The translations under genes and the position numbers were made by a program. Source: Flavobacteriaceae bacterium (lineage in GTDB: Bacteria; Bacteroidota; Bacteroidia; Flavobacteriales; Flavobacteriaceae). Taken from it: a stretch of 64,000 nucleotides of DNA. The notes below the pieces were generated by a model. That model was not told the origin of the DNA. It did not search any database and saw only the letters and a program-made list of their open reading frames with translations. Below, one piece after another: positions 51,631-63,238 of the stretch. Each line of letters starts with the position of its first letter. The first letter of the stretch is position 1. The stretch spans positions 62,001-126,000 of the forward strand of contig JAGYJA010000002.1 of the NCBI GenBank assembly GCA_018402385.1, read 5' to 3'.

Positions 51631-53546
51631 TTATTCCAGAATAAAAACATCATTAGTACTGTCAATATCTGCTGTGATTTTATCCGGGTCTATTTGTACT
51701 TGTTTTAATTTTTTATCTGTTTTCAATAAAAAGATCCAGCGATTTCCTCTTTGCCATACTTCTACGGGAAGTTCTTTTTGTTCTTTGCTACCATCTTCAT
51801 AAGTAGCTTCAAATTTTAAAGGAAATGGAAATCCTTTATTGACAAAGGTTAGTAAATAATCGCTTCCCACAGCATCGATGGCTTCAATTCCAAGGTCAAT
51901 GTTGTCATTGCTGTAAAACCAATGTTTCCAGAACCAGTTTAAATCTTCACCGGCTACATTTTCCATATGATTAAAAAAGTCATTGGGTTGGGGGTGTTTG
52001 TATGCCCAGGCGTGGGTATAGGATTTGAAGGCATTGTCAAATCGTTCCGGGCCTAAGATGTACTCTCTTAACATGAACAGTCCATAAGCCGGTTTGTAAT
52101 AAGCGGTCATCCCTAGGTTTGCACTTTGAACGACATCAGGGTGGGTAGATATGGGTTCTCTGTTGGGGTTTTTATTATAGGCTACTATTGCTTCTCTGCC
52201 CAGTCTTGCAGGGTATTCTCCATTATTGAAGGCTTTGGTACTGTAGTAATTAATAAACGAGTTAAAACCTTCATCCATCCAAACATGTTTTTTCTCATTG
52301 GAACCCACAATCATGGGATACCACATATGGCCCCATTCGTGATCTGTTACTCCCCAGAGCCGAGCGCCTTTTCGGTTGTAACCGCAAAAAGAGACACCGG
52401 GATATTCCATACCACCCACATTGGATGCTACATTTACGGCTGCTGGATAAGGATAAGGGTACCATTTGTTTGAGTAAAATTCAATGGAAGCTTTTGTGTA
52501 TTCTGTTGAGCGTTCCCAGCCGTTATCACCATTACTTTCAGGAGGATAAGCTGACTGGGCAATGGCTTTTTTCCATCGGGAAGGTTCATGCGAGCTGCAT
52601 CCCAGATAAATGCTTTTGAGGAAGCAAAAGCGATATCCCGTGTATTTTCCATTATGAAATGCCAAGTGAGTTTACCACTTTGTTTGGGTCTGGTGATTTG
52701 GGTGTTTCCCACTTCTTCCGGCTTAATTATGTGAACTGTTTTATCACTTTTTTCAGCTTGACGCATTCTGTTTTGAAGTGCAACAGGCAAAACTTCTTTT
52801 TCATTTTGCAATGCTCCAGAGCCCACAACGATGTGGTCATAGGGCACTGTAACTTTGTAGTCAAAATCACCATAACCTAAATAAAACTCACCTGCTCCAA
52901 GATACGGTTCCGTATTCCAACCCAGCACGTTGTCAAAAACTGCTACTCTGGGGTACCATTGTGCCATAGAATAGACAGTTCCTTTTGCTACATCAAGACG
53001 ACCCATTCTGTCAAGTCCTTTTCCCGGAATTTTATAATCAAAATTCATACTTACGGTAGCTTTGCCCCCTTTTGGAGCAATGGGTTCGTCAAAAAACACC
53101 TGCATTCTAGTGTCTGTAATAAGGTGTTTTGTGGATTCTGACCGGCCTGACTTTGCTTTTACATTGCTAATGGTATAGCCTCCATCGAGGTCACCATCAA
53201 AACGGTAGCCTTGAATGGGTGTTGTTAATGCTCCTCTGGAATCATTTTTATATCTGTTTTGTTCGAGATGTATCCAAACAAAATCGAGCGGCTCGGGGCT
53301 GTTGTTATGATAAGTAATTGTCACCGTTCCTGAGATGGTGTTTTTAACATCATCAAGTTCCACAGCTAAAACATAATCAGCCCCATTTTGCCAGTAATCA
53401 GGTCCCGGATTCCCGGAGGCGGTGCGTTGGTTATTTCCCTGACGGTAGGTGAAATCATCAAATTTATCTTGATTATTTTGAAAGGGAGTTTGCGCTTGGG
53501 AAATGGAAGCCAAGCAAAGAAATAGAATGGATATTTTTTTAAACAT
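51631..53546 (-). pseudogene. M1 family metallopeptidase (gluzincin), one frameshift
   Basis: Secreted zinc peptidase. The first part (53546 to about 52560) starts with a signal peptide MFKKISILFLCLASISQAQT and has the M1 N-terminal beta domain (DYVLAVELDDVKNTISGTVT). The second part (about 52560-51631) carries NVGGMEYPGVSFCG, the GxMEx exopeptidase motif. It then has the zinc site GVTDHEWGHMWYPM (HExxH) and 18 residues later the third ligand in KKHVWMDEGFNSF. The parts join near 52555-52575 in the stretch NLPDGKKP to AQSAYPPES, with one frame change. The joined length of about 620 residues is normal. A single break in a well-conserved protein suggests a sequence error or recent mutation. Confidence 0.88.
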
Positions 53547-53966
53547 AAGTTAGTTTTTTAGAAGAGCTAAAATAAACAAACCCACCTCACTTGCAAAAAC
53601 ATTAACTTTTTTTTGAACTGTAAAAAGTTACAGGATTTTCATCAATAATTACGTATAATCCTACAAATAAATACATTATATCGAAAAAAGAGGTAAATAA
53701 ACCAGATTATAAAAATAATTTGCATTAATTTGTTAAAAGTTTTTTTGAGATTGTATTGTATCAGATTATAAAATAGCTTTTTAAACCCAAATAACCCAAA
53801 TCACTAAATGTGCAACCGCAAAAACCTACAGTTTATGAAACCTTTCTTTAAAAATATGAAAAGCAGGCAATAGCCAGACTTCATTTTACATTACCATTCA
53901 TCTTTGTTGTAATTACCCTATAAGTTATAACCCGCATTTTCGGGAAGATGATTTGCAAAACATTTT
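53547..53966. other. Intergenic gap, nothing recognised
   Basis: The AT-rich region between the divergent M1 peptidase and T9SS-protein genes holds their promoters; no gene, RNA or repeat is supported. Confidence 0.4.
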
Positions 53967-56439
53967 ATGCTTTCAAATCTTAACAATAAACTTATGAAAC
54001 GACATTATACAAATAAACAGTTCAAAAAATCCAATTTAAAAATAGTTGCTCTATTTTTAATATTCCTTTTTCAATATGCACTTGTTGCTCAAAGTGAAGG
54101 GAAAATCTGGTATTTTGGAACTCATGCCGGCTTGGATTTTAGCACAAGCCCGCCTTCAGTGATTTTAGATGGTCAAATAAATACACTTGAAGGCACGGCG
54201 ACAATTTCAGATGAAAATGGTGAGCTACTTTTTTATACAGACGGGATAGAGGTTTTTACAAGGGAACATACCGTAATGCCAAATAGCATGGACGGTCTTG
54301 GTGGTGACCCATCAAGTGCTCAATCAGCCATTGTAGTTCCCCATCCTTCAAACAGTGATTTGTATTATCTCTTTACTGTTTCGGCATACATACATTCTGA
54401 AGTATTCTATTCCATAATCGATATGAATCTCAACGGAGGCTTGGGTGATGTTATCGCTGATGCGAAAGCCATTTCGGTTTTAGAAGAAACAGGTGAGTAC
54501 ATCCAGGCTGTCCCTTCTGCTGATAAAACTTTTTGGTGGGTACTTCTTCATAAAAGTGGTACTTCAGATTACTATGCATATAAATTAACAAGCGAGGGAT
54601 TGGATCTAGAAAATCCGGTGATCTCTTCCACCGGAACTGCTTCAGGAACAAATGGAGACATTGGTTTTATAAAATTCAATAACTTAGGAAATAAACTTGT
54701 TAGAACTTCTTACATTCACAATCATTTTAATATAAGTGATTTTGACAATGCTACCGGGGTTGTATCAAACTCATTACATTTTCCGGTTTATGCAGCTTAT
54801 GGAGCTGAATTTTCACCAAACAATCGGTTTTTATATATTTCGGCTTTTAGCTCGATGGGTTTAAAGCAATATGATTTGGATGCCGGTACATACTGTGAGC
54901 GAAATACAATCGAGTGCATTTACATACAATCACACTGCTACAGGGGCATTACAGATAGCTCCTGATGGAAAAATTTATTCCAGCAGGTATGGAGCACAAG
55001 CTTTGGATGTGATTCATTCACCCAATCAACAAGGTAGTGCTGCCACTTTTGAATTAAATGGACAAACTTTAGGAGGAGCTTCTGCTCAGTTGGGTTTGCC
55101 AAATTTTATTACCAATTTGGTTTCACAAACACCTCCTGTTCTCAATCAACTTCTTGTTTCAGAAATTACTTCAGATTCTGCAATTATTCAAGCAACTGTA
55201 AGTTCAGATGGAGGCGCAACTATTACTGAAAGAGGTTTTTATTATGGCACCACACCCAATCCCGATTCTAATTTAAGTTTGATAACAGGTTCAACGGGAG
55301 TGATGTCACTCTCACTTGAGGATTTAGAACCCAATTCGACTTACTATTTTAGGGCGTTTGCAACAAATGAACATGGTACAACATTTTTGGAAGAAGGGAT
55401 TTTTTCTACCTTAGAAGAAGCAGATACTGAACCCCCGGTAGCGATTTGCATTGAAGAAATCACTGTATTCCTTGATGAAAATGGTACAGCATCAATAACA
55501 ACTTCGATGATTGACAATGGCTCCTTTGATAATGTAGCTATTGAAAGTTTTGTATTGGATACGTATGATTTTAGTTGTGCTGATTTAGGTGAAAACACAG
55601 TGACTATGACAGTAACTGATACTTCCGGAAATAGCAGTAGTTGTCAAACACTTGTTTTCGTTGAAGATGTTTTAGCACCGGAATTGGTGTGTTTTGAAAT
55701 TACAATAGCTCTCAACGAAGAAGGCTTTGCATTCTTGAATCCGGAATCCTTTGGTTTTGGATTAGATGATAACTGCTCTATAACACAATCATATCTTGAT
55801 ATTGATATTTTTGACTGCTCAAATATTGACGAGCCAACATTAGTAAATCTTACAACCATAGATAGTTCTGGTAATAGTGCATCTTGTAGTTTTTATGTAT
55901 CTGTGATTGATAATCAAGGTCCTGAAATTTTAGGAATTGATGACCAATTTGTGGACTTGCCTCCAAGTCCGCCAAACTTTGTTTTGCCTGATTTTTTTGA
56001 TGAAGGAATTATTTCAGCCACAGACAATTGTACCTATCCGGTAAGTGATTTTTTTCAATCCCCACCACCAGGTACTATTTTAGGTGAAGGAATCCATATT
56101 ATTTCTGTAATTGCGAGAGATGACAGGGGTAATTCAACATTAAACACCTTTAAAATATTCATAGATTCCACATTGCGTGTAGAGGGTGAAGGAAGCCTTG
56201 AAAATCTGGTGCTTTATCCAAATCCGGCATCCAATGTAGTCCACATTTCAAACCCCAATATTCAAGAAATTGAAAATGTAAGTATTTATGATATGTTGGG
56301 TCGATTGGTTCAATCCTTTGATTACAATGTACCATCAGAAACTATTGATATCGACGTAAGCAACCTGGCAGCAGCTGGTTATATGGTATTGATTAAGGGA
56401 GTAAACACACAATCGATCAAACAACTCATTGTTAAATAA
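53967..56439 (+). pseudogene. T9SS-exported multidomain protein, one frameshift
   Basis: About 820 residues in two frames joined near 54885-54892 (KQYDLDAG to TVSEIQSSAFTYNHTATGAL). The first part has a signal segment ALFLIFLFQYALVAQSE and a beta-propeller-like domain (GKIWYFGTHAGLDFSTSPPS, then LLFYTDGIEVFTREHTVMPN). The second part continues the propeller (YSSRYGAQALDVIHSPN), then a fibronectin-like domain (GGATITERGFYYGTTPNP). HYR-like domains rich in TVTDTSGNSSSC follow. The last 75 residues are a type IX secretion sorting domain: LVLYPNPASNVVHIS, SIYDMLGRLVQSF and ending QSIKQLIVK. The protein is exported and attached at the cell surface; the ligand is unknown. Confidence 0.85.
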
Positions 56440-56486
56440 TGCAATAACATATTTAAAGAGCAGGCTAATAACCCAATTAATTATAG

Positions 56487-56494
56487 TATATTTG
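56487..56494 (+). promoter_or_regulatory. Bacteroidota-type -7 box of guaB
   Basis: TATATTTG, matching TAnnTTTG, lies 23 bases before the guaB start, a usual distance. Confidence 0.6.
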
Positions 56495-56517
56495 CACGCA
56501 ATTAAAATCTAATTGCG

Positions 56518-57992
<1,475 letters not shown>

Positions 57993-58102
57993 TATTTTTT
58001 TGCAATAATCCTACCGGTAATGGCAGGTGCACTTTTACATGGGTGAGTGTTGTGTTAATTTTACTTTTGGAATTTGGCACTTAAATTTTTGGGATTTTAA
58101 CT

Positions 58103-58999
58103 TCAACTTCTGGGGTGATATTTCATCAAAACTTCACTTAAGTGTTTTCTGTTCACGTGCATGTAAATTTCGGTTGTTGTAATGCTTTCGTGTCCGAGCA
58201 TTTGTTGGATGGCTCTTAAGTCGGCACCGTTTTCAAGAAGATGGGTAGCAAATGAATGTCTGAAGGTATGCGGACTAATGGTTTTTCTAACCCCTGCTTT
58301 ATCTGCAAGTTGCTTTATGAGCGTGAAAATCATGGCTCTGGAGAGTTTTTTTCCTCTTCGGTTCAGAAATAGCACATCTTGATGCTCTTTAACAGGGTTT
58401 TCATGAATTCTAATTTCATTTTTGTAAATATTTATGTATTTCATTGTGACATTTGCAATGGGTACAAACCGTTGTTTGTTGCCTTTACCAATGACTTGAA
58501 TAAAGCCCTCATCAAAAAACAAATCTGAAATTTTTAAATTGATTAATTCTGAAACACGCAAGCCACAACTATAAAGGGTCTCCAGCATCGCACGGTTTCT
58601 TTCGCCCTGAGTGCTGCTTAAGTCAATGGTTTTAATGATAACGTCAATTTCAAGTTGCGAAAGAGTATCAGGTAATTTACGACCTGTCTTTGGAGATTCA
58701 ATGAGTTCTAAGGGGTTGGTTTTACGGTAATCTTCAAAAATGAGGTAGTTAAAAAAACCTTTTAAGCCGGAAATCATTCTGCTCTGTGAACGCGGATTCA
58801 CTTTTTTTGCTAATTGATAGATGAATTCCTGCACTTGGTTTTCATCAATTTTTATGGGTGAAACCTGAATTTGATTTGTATCAAGCCAGTTAATTAACTT
58901 CTGAATATCAAAGGAATAATTAACTACGGTATTTTCTGACAGACCGCGTTCAATACGAAGGTAATTTTGGTAATCTTTTAAGGCCTGTTCCCATTTCAT
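58103..58999 (-). CDS. xerD: Tyrosine recombinase XerD
   Basis: Site-specific recombinase that resolves chromosome dimers at dif with its partner XerC. I place the start at 58999 (MKWEQALKDYQNYLRIERGL), 9 codons after an upstream in-frame ATG without family similarity. The SAM-like N-terminal domain spans residues 1-95. The catalytic domain has the first Arg in YSCGLRVSELINLKISDLF, the HxxR box in SPHTFRHSFATHLLENGADL, the last His in QQMLGHESITTTEIYMHVNR, and the nucleophilic Tyr in IYMH. The length of 298 residues is normal. In many Bacteroidota xerD is next to aroQ; here 4.2 kb of variable DNA separates the two. Confidence 0.93.
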   Translation of the reverse strand: MKWEQALKDYQNYLRIERGLSENTVVNYSFDIQKLINWLDTNQIQVSPIKIDENQVQEFIYQLAKKVNPRSQSRMISGLKGFFNYLIFEDYRKTNPLELIESPKTGRKLPDTLSQLEIDVIIKTIDLSSTQGERNRAMLETLYSCGLRVSELINLKISDLFFDEGFIQVIGKGNKQRFVPIANVTMKYINIYKNEIRIHENPVKEHQDVLFLNRRGKKLSRAMIFTLIKQLADKAGVRKTISPHTFRHSFATHLLENGADLRAIQQMLGHESITTTEIYMHVNRKHLSEVLMKYHPRS

Positions 59000-59068
59000 A
59001 GTGTAAAAATAACGGAAGTATCTCATTATTTTATAGAACTTTTAATAAAATATCAAAAGAGAGAATAC

Positions 59069-59076
59069 TATATTTG
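59069..59076 (+). promoter_or_regulatory. -7 promoter box of the barrel protein gene
   Basis: TATATTTG, consensus TAnnTTTG, 26 bases upstream of the start. Confidence 0.55.
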
Positions 59077-59102
59077 TTTTATAAACACAAACAATATTAA
59101 CT

Positions 59103-59636
59103 ATGAAACGATTATCATTTATCTTATTTTCATTACTTTTTTCTGTCACGACCTATTCTCAGGGAGTTGATTTAGGAATTAAGTTTGGGGCAAATTTTGC
59201 AACTATTTCGGATGCTGCTGGACTGGATAATAAAACCGGTTTTCACGCAGGTGCATTTGCGGCTTTAAAATTCAATGACAAAGTTGCATTGCAAGGGGAG
59301 CTTCTGTATTCACAACAAGGAAGCGAGGTTAATTTAGGTGATTTCAATCTTGACTATGTGAATGTACCTGTTATTGTTAAATATTACCTGGTACAGGGCT
59401 TAAACATTCAATTGGGACCTCAATTTGGTTTTTTGGTCAATGATGAATTGCCAAGTGAATCTGATTTTAATAATCCTGAAAGTATGGATTTTTCTGCTGT
59501 GATGGGTCTGGGATATGACCTTCCCTTTGGATTGCGCATTGATGGAAGGTATAACCTAGGTTTGACTGATATATCCAAGAATGTTGATGGCAAAAACCAG
59601 GTTATTACGATTTCATTAGGCTATTCATTTTTATAA
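59103..59636 (+). CDS. Outer-membrane beta-barrel protein (porin-family/PF13568-like)
   Basis: A 177-residue exported protein. Signal peptide MKRLSFILFSLLFSVTTYSQ. The rest is an eight-stranded barrel pattern: GVDLGIKFGANFATISDAAG, VALQGELLYSQQGSEVN, YVNVPVIVKYYLVQGLNIQL, and a C-terminal strand ITISLGYSFL ending in aromatic/Leu residues. It belongs to the small porin-family proteins (outer membrane protein beta-barrel domain) abundant in Bacteroidota, function usually unknown. The last 38 codons occur again at 61386-61499, evidence for a second, destroyed copy of the gene. Confidence 0.9.
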   Translation: MKRLSFILFSLLFSVTTYSQGVDLGIKFGANFATISDAAGLDNKTGFHAGAFAALKFNDKVALQGELLYSQQGSEVNLGDFNLDYVNVPVIVKYYLVQGLNIQLGPQFGFLVNDELPSESDFNNPESMDFSAVMGLGYDLPFGLRIDGRYNLGLTDISKNVDGKNQVITISLGYSFL

Positions 59637-59744
59637 AAAAATACCAATTAAAATTCTAAAAGAGAGTGTTCTATAATGTTTTTACTTTTATAAACATAAA
59701 TAATTTACTATTAATTGAGAGTTTATTTTGTTTCTAAATAAAAA

Positions 59745-59767
59745 AATCACCTCTAAAAGAGGTGATT
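59745..59767 (-). terminator. Terminator hairpin between converging genes
   Basis: Perfect 8-bp stem ATCACCTC / GAGGTGAT with a 5-base loop, followed on the minus strand by a T run. It ends the lipoprotein gene at 59805 and possibly the barrel gene. Confidence 0.75.
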
Positions 59768-59804
59768 AAAAATTATTAAAGTATATGTTATATTACAACA
59801 ATGC

Positions 59805-60407
59805 CTATTTATTTTCTGTTTTAATTATCGCCCCCATCACATTTGCTCTGATCTTCGCACGTTGGTTAAATATCCCTTGATTATATTCTACCTCATATTT
59901 TGGGTTTAAAAAGACATCCACATCTGGGTTTTCATCCACCAATCTACTGTTTAAATTCCAAGAAGCATTTTTTAGGGCAGAACCGCTCCAAGTTGCATTA
60001 TTAATTATTCCGGCTATTGGAATAGCAATGGCAAACGAAGGGAGTAGTCCTAAATTATCCTTTTCTTCAAAATCTTGAATTTTCGATCCAGCAATTTCAT
60101 TAACCGCAAAGCCAGTTACAGCCGTATAGGCCAACATAGTTAAAATTGGACCTATTTGGTTAGACTTTCCTATATTTATACCGTTTAATCTAAATATTGT
60201 ACCCTGTTTCTTATCTGCTTTCATTGGAATCCCAAAAAAAGCTGTCCCTTCAGCTTGTATTTCCTTTAGGCGTTTTAACTCATACTCATTTGAGTCTTTA
60301 TTTAAAGACAAATCACTATATCCACCATTACTAATCGATGAAAGTGATGAGCAACTTGTAACTAAAATGGCTAGCGAAACCAAAAATGTAATTTTTAATT
60401 TTCTCAT
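59805..60407 (-). CDS. Lipoprotein of unknown function
   Basis: A 200-residue protein with a lipoprotein signal MRKLKITFLVSLAILVTSCS (lipobox TSC, Cys at residue 19). The body has a glycine/alanine-rich hydrophobic middle GPILTMLAYTAVTGFAVNEI and PSFAIAIPIAGIINNATWSG, then a beta-type C-terminus PKYEVEYNQGIFNQRAKIRA. I do not recognise the family. The middle could form membrane-associated hairpins. It has its own terminator and is not in an obvious operon. Confidence 0.8.
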   Translation of the reverse strand: MRKLKITFLVSLAILVTSCSSLSSISNGGYSDLSLNKDSNEYELKRLKEIQAEGTAFFGIPMKADKKQGTIFRLNGINIGKSNQIGPILTMLAYTAVTGFAVNEIAGSKIQDFEEKDNLGLLPSFAIAIPIAGIINNATWSGSALKNASWNLNSRLVDENPDVDVFLNPKYEVEYNQGIFNQRAKIRANVMGAIIKTENK

Positions 60408-60690
60408 AATAACTTATTTTTTTTCTACTCTTAAGGATTTTCAAATAACTCCCCGTTTTTTTTAAGTAGTTTCTGGACTCTACTTTTTTATTTAAATATG
60501 AATCTAATTTAATTTAATAGTGTTATTTTAATAAACAATAATATTTATGGTGGGTTCTAAAAATTAGTTTTTTCAGCTTTCTTAAAAAGACTAGAACCCT
60601 TTTTTATCTTTTTAATAAAAATTATAGTGCAATTTTAAGAAAAAAAATGAGTTATTAAAAAAAAAACTACAATTCTATATATATCAGTAA
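60408..60690. other. AT-rich intergenic gap
   Basis: No gene is supported. The stretch is dominated by A/T runs and precedes IS remnants. Confidence 0.4.
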
Positions 60691-61045
60691 GTTATATTTA
60701 ATCGTTTAATTTGTTCATGCATAAATAAATTGTAGGTTAATTTGATTAATCCAATAATTCAAGTTGCTTTGATAAACCCTATTAATTTTAAGGCTAAACC
60801 GTGCATAATTTGCTTCATAAATCCAAAAACGTCTTCTACTCTTTCTCTAATTTTTGATTTTTTGGTGTTGTTAGCTTTTTGCTTTTCGGTTAATGGTTTA
60901 TTGTGATATCCCTTTTGGTGAACGTTGTTTTTCATTTCATATTTGGCAATAGTTTTATCTTTTTCTTCTCCTGTGTAGGCAGTGACTGCTTGTAATTCTT
61001 TATCTTTTTCTTTTAATAAATCATTTAAGACTTGAAAGTCGTGTA
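60690..61045 (-). pseudogene. IS5-family transposase, C-terminal remnant
   Basis: Minus-strand frame from about 61040 to 60715 reads FQVLNDLLKEKDKELQAVTA, then KYEMKNNVHQKGYHNKPLTE and KQKANNTKKSKIRERVEDVF, continuing GFMKQIMHGLALKLIGFIKA and IIGLIKLTYNLFMHEQIK. These match the C-terminal part of IS5-family (DDE) transposases, including the R-x-R-V-E-x-V-F-G block with the catalytic Glu. It contains an in-frame stop near 60790 (KAT then stop) and lacks the N-terminal half. Confidence 0.8.
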
Positions 61046-61199
61046 CTTATTCATCTGTGTATGTCTTCAAACTAAAGTGGACTTTTCCTAAGAGAGTATT
61101 TAGTTAATAATTTAAAGATAAATATTTTTTATTTGTTTTTAATTTTTGATACTCATTTCTGCCGTTAATAATTGTAATTTTCTTTAATTTTTGTCTTTA

Positions 61200-61395
61200 T
61201 TTTATATCATTTCATTTCTTACAAAATAAACATCTGCGGGTGTTAAGTTGTTTAATGATTCATGATATCGCACATTATTTTAATGGTCAACAAACTTTTG
61301 TAAAGTAGGTTCTAATTCTTCTCGAGCGATGTAATTATAAAGTTTCACAACATTTTTCATGGTTCTGTGATAGCGTTCAATCTTTCCCTTTGGAT
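61200..61395 (-). pseudogene. IS3-family transposase OrfB, C-terminal remnant
   Basis: Minus-strand reading GKIERYHRTMKNVVKLYNYI, then AREELEPTLQKFVDH, stop, NNVRYHESLNNLTPADVYF, ending RNEMI. These are the C-terminal residues of an IS3-type integrase core, with the catalytic Glu in GKIERYHR. The stop replaces the expected aromatic codon before NNVRYH. It directly abuts the barrel gene tail at 61386, so an IS insertion or deletion created that junction. Confidence 0.85.
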
Positions 61396-61499
61396 TGCAC
61401 ATTGATGGAAGGTATAACCTAGGTTTGACTGATATTTCCAAGAATGTTGATGGCAAAAACCAGGTATTTTCTCTGGCACTGGGGTATTCCTTTTTGTAA
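61386..61499 (+). pseudogene. 3' tail of a duplicated beta-barrel protein gene
   Basis: The reading FPFGLHIDGRYNLGLTDISK, then NVDGKNQVFSLALGYSFL, TAA 61497-61499, is nearly identical to the end of the barrel gene at 59520-59636; the shared DNA (about 85 bases) differs at only a few positions, while the last 10 codons diverge. The front of this copy is gone and is replaced by the IS3 remnant. Confidence 0.88.
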
Positions 61500-61614
61500 A
61501 GATATTCACAATAAAAAACTTTAAAGGCGGCATTAAATGTGGCCTTTTTTATTTATGAACATAGGTCATTTGACTTATTTTTGTAATGAAATGTTAATAA
61601 AAATATTTTTTTTG

Positions 61615-61622
61615 TACATTTG
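61615..61622 (+). promoter_or_regulatory. -7 promoter box of the TRL-like lipoprotein gene
   Basis: TACATTTG matches TAnnTTTG and lies 27 bases before the start. Confidence 0.5.
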
Positions 61623-61648
61623 ACACATTAACTAACAAACTTTATATT

Positions 61649-61921
61649 ATGAAAAAAGTATTATTTTTAAGCTTTTTAGCTGTAACTTTCGCGTCTTGTT
61701 CTGTAACTCTTCCCGTTAATGCAACAGCAAATGAAGTTGGATCAAAAACTGGTTCATCTTCTACCACATCAATTTTTGGACTTTTCTTTGACGGAGGGGA
61801 TGCATCAATTAGAACAGCCGCTAAAAATGGTGGAATCAAGAAAATTTCTACTGTAGATTTTAAATCTACAAATTATTTGTTTATAGTTGGTCAATATGAG
61901 ACAATTGTAACAGGAAACTAA
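61649..61921 (+). CDS. TRL-like family lipoprotein
   Basis: A 90-residue protein with a lipoprotein signal MKKVLFLSFLAVTFASCS (Cys around residue 17). The mature part matches the TRL-like family: LPVNATANEVGSKTGSSSTT, SIFGLFFDGGDASIRTAAKN and GIKKISTVDFKSTNYLFIVG. The family's function is unknown; members are small outer-membrane-associated lipoproteins. It has its own promoter and terminator. Confidence 0.88.
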   Translation: MKKVLFLSFLAVTFASCSVTLPVNATANEVGSKTGSSSTTSIFGLFFDGGDASIRTAAKNGGIKKISTVDFKSTNYLFIVGQYETIVTGN

Positions 61922-61938
61922 CGAAATTATTATTTAAA

Positions 61939-61970
61939 AAAGCAGAGAGAATAATACTCTGCTTTTTTTT
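61939..61970 (+). terminator. Terminator after the TRL-like lipoprotein gene
   Basis: Stem AAGCAGAG / CTCTGCTT with a 9-base loop and an 8-base T run. Confidence 0.85.
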
Positions 61971-61974
61971 TATT

Positions 61975-62476
61975 ATGAAAAATATTTATTATATATTCTT
62001 TTTAACTTTTTATTTTAACATATTCTTGTAAAACAGCAGAGGATAATACAAAAAAAGTTAATTATGGATTTGATGAATCCTACAAATTAGTTCAAGGTGA
62101 AAGTGAATATTCTCTTAATGAAGCAATTGTTGCTGAATATGAAGATTTTATATATTTTGATGATTTTAATCTACCATTAAATAAATACATAATAGGAAAT
62201 AATTACAAAATTTACATTTCAGCCGCGATTGAAAATAATGAAAAAGAGCTATTGCATAAATTACTCAATAACACAAAAGTATTCAATTTAATAGATCAAA
62301 AAAAAAATGATTTATTCACTAGTCTTTTTTTAAGTAAAAAGGATTTTTTTGTCATTCAAGTTATGTATAGTGAGAGAAAACAAAAAATACCATTTATATT
62401 ATCAATGGTAAGTAAGGACTCTACTCTTTTAAAAGAAAATTATGATAAAAATATATTGCTCTCAAAAATCAATTAA
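61975..62476 (+). pseudogene. Lipoprotein of unknown function, one frameshift
   Basis: ATG at 61975 (MKNIYYIFFLTF). One base appears to be missing in the T-rich stretch near 62006; adding one T gives the lipobox ending LTYSCKTAEDNTKKVNYGFD, after which reading is open to 62476. The mature part reads SYKLVQGESEYSLNEAIVAE and KYIIGNNYKIYISAAIENNE, then LSKKDFFVIQVMYSERKQKI. The joined size is about 167 residues. I do not recognise the family. The 3' end overlaps the next gene by 35 bases, so the two are probably co-transcribed. Confidence 0.6.
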
Positions 62477-62987
62477 ACTTTTATTTGCTTTTTTTACGAC
62501 TTCAATTTTAATTTCTTGTGTTCCATTAAAACAATCTCCAAAGAGTTTTGTTTCTGAACAAACAAATGGTATAATAGATTTTTTTGTTAATGATACTGTA
62601 ACCCAATATTATATTAAGCCCATTGAATTTTTAAGCAAAGAACCTGGTATTGTTTTAATAGCAGATTTCACCTTACGCTCTGGTAACTTTAGTGAGGATG
62701 TTGATGTCAAATTTACTTTAATAGGTAGAGAAAATTTTAATTTTCACGAGTTTGGATCATTTTTTTTTGGCAATATTGAGCTGCTTAATTCACAAGTGAT
62801 GTTCAAAGAAAGTAATAAAAAAATTCATAAATTAAGAATTTCAGGTACTTTATCTAAAGATAAATTATCCAAATTAGATTTTGAATCATCATGGTTAACT
62901 CTTTATAAAAATAATGAGATTAAATTTATACCAAAAAGGAAAACTAAAAAGGTTTTAAGTAATATAAATTCAGCTTGGATATATTAA
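62442..62987 (+). CDS. Lipoprotein of unknown function
   Basis: A 181-residue protein with a lipoprotein signal at about residues 12-26 (KLLFAFFTTSILISC, lipobox ISC). The body is beta-rich: NDTVTQYYIKPIEFLSKEPG, IVLIADFTLRSGNFSEDVDV and HKLRISGTLSKDKLSKLDFE. I do not recognise it. It overlaps the preceding lipoprotein gene by 35 bases. Confidence 0.75.
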   Translation: MIKIYCSQKSIKLLFAFFTTSILISCVPLKQSPKSFVSEQTNGIIDFFVNDTVTQYYIKPIEFLSKEPGIVLIADFTLRSGNFSEDVDVKFTLIGRENFNFHEFGSFFFGNIELLNSQVMFKESNKKIHKLRISGTLSKDKLSKLDFESSWLTLYKNNEIKFIPKRKTKKVLSNINSAWIY

Positions 62988-63238
62988 ATAATTTAAAATA
63001 AATGTAATTCAAAGCTTAAATTTGAATTTTTAGATAAATTTTATATTTAATGTATTAATATCAATAAACAAAATTTACAGCTTTTCCAATCCTCATTAAC
63101 TAATAAATTTTTTACGAATCATAAGCTAATACCACCAATTAATAATCTATGGAAGTTAGTTTATGTACTTTCTTTATCTTTTTTCAAAAGTAGTATTTTT
63201 GGCTACTTTTTTTCTATATTCGAAGCTTAATATAATAA
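62988..63238. other. Short AT-rich gap before aroQ
   Basis: No gene is supported. A box TATATTCG near 63216 resembles the -7 promoter element of aroQ. Confidence 0.4.

Noticed and set aside
59000-59026. Upstream in-frame ATG for xerD
   Set aside because: The nine extra residues are aromatic-rich and unlike XerD N-termini; MKWEQAL fits better.
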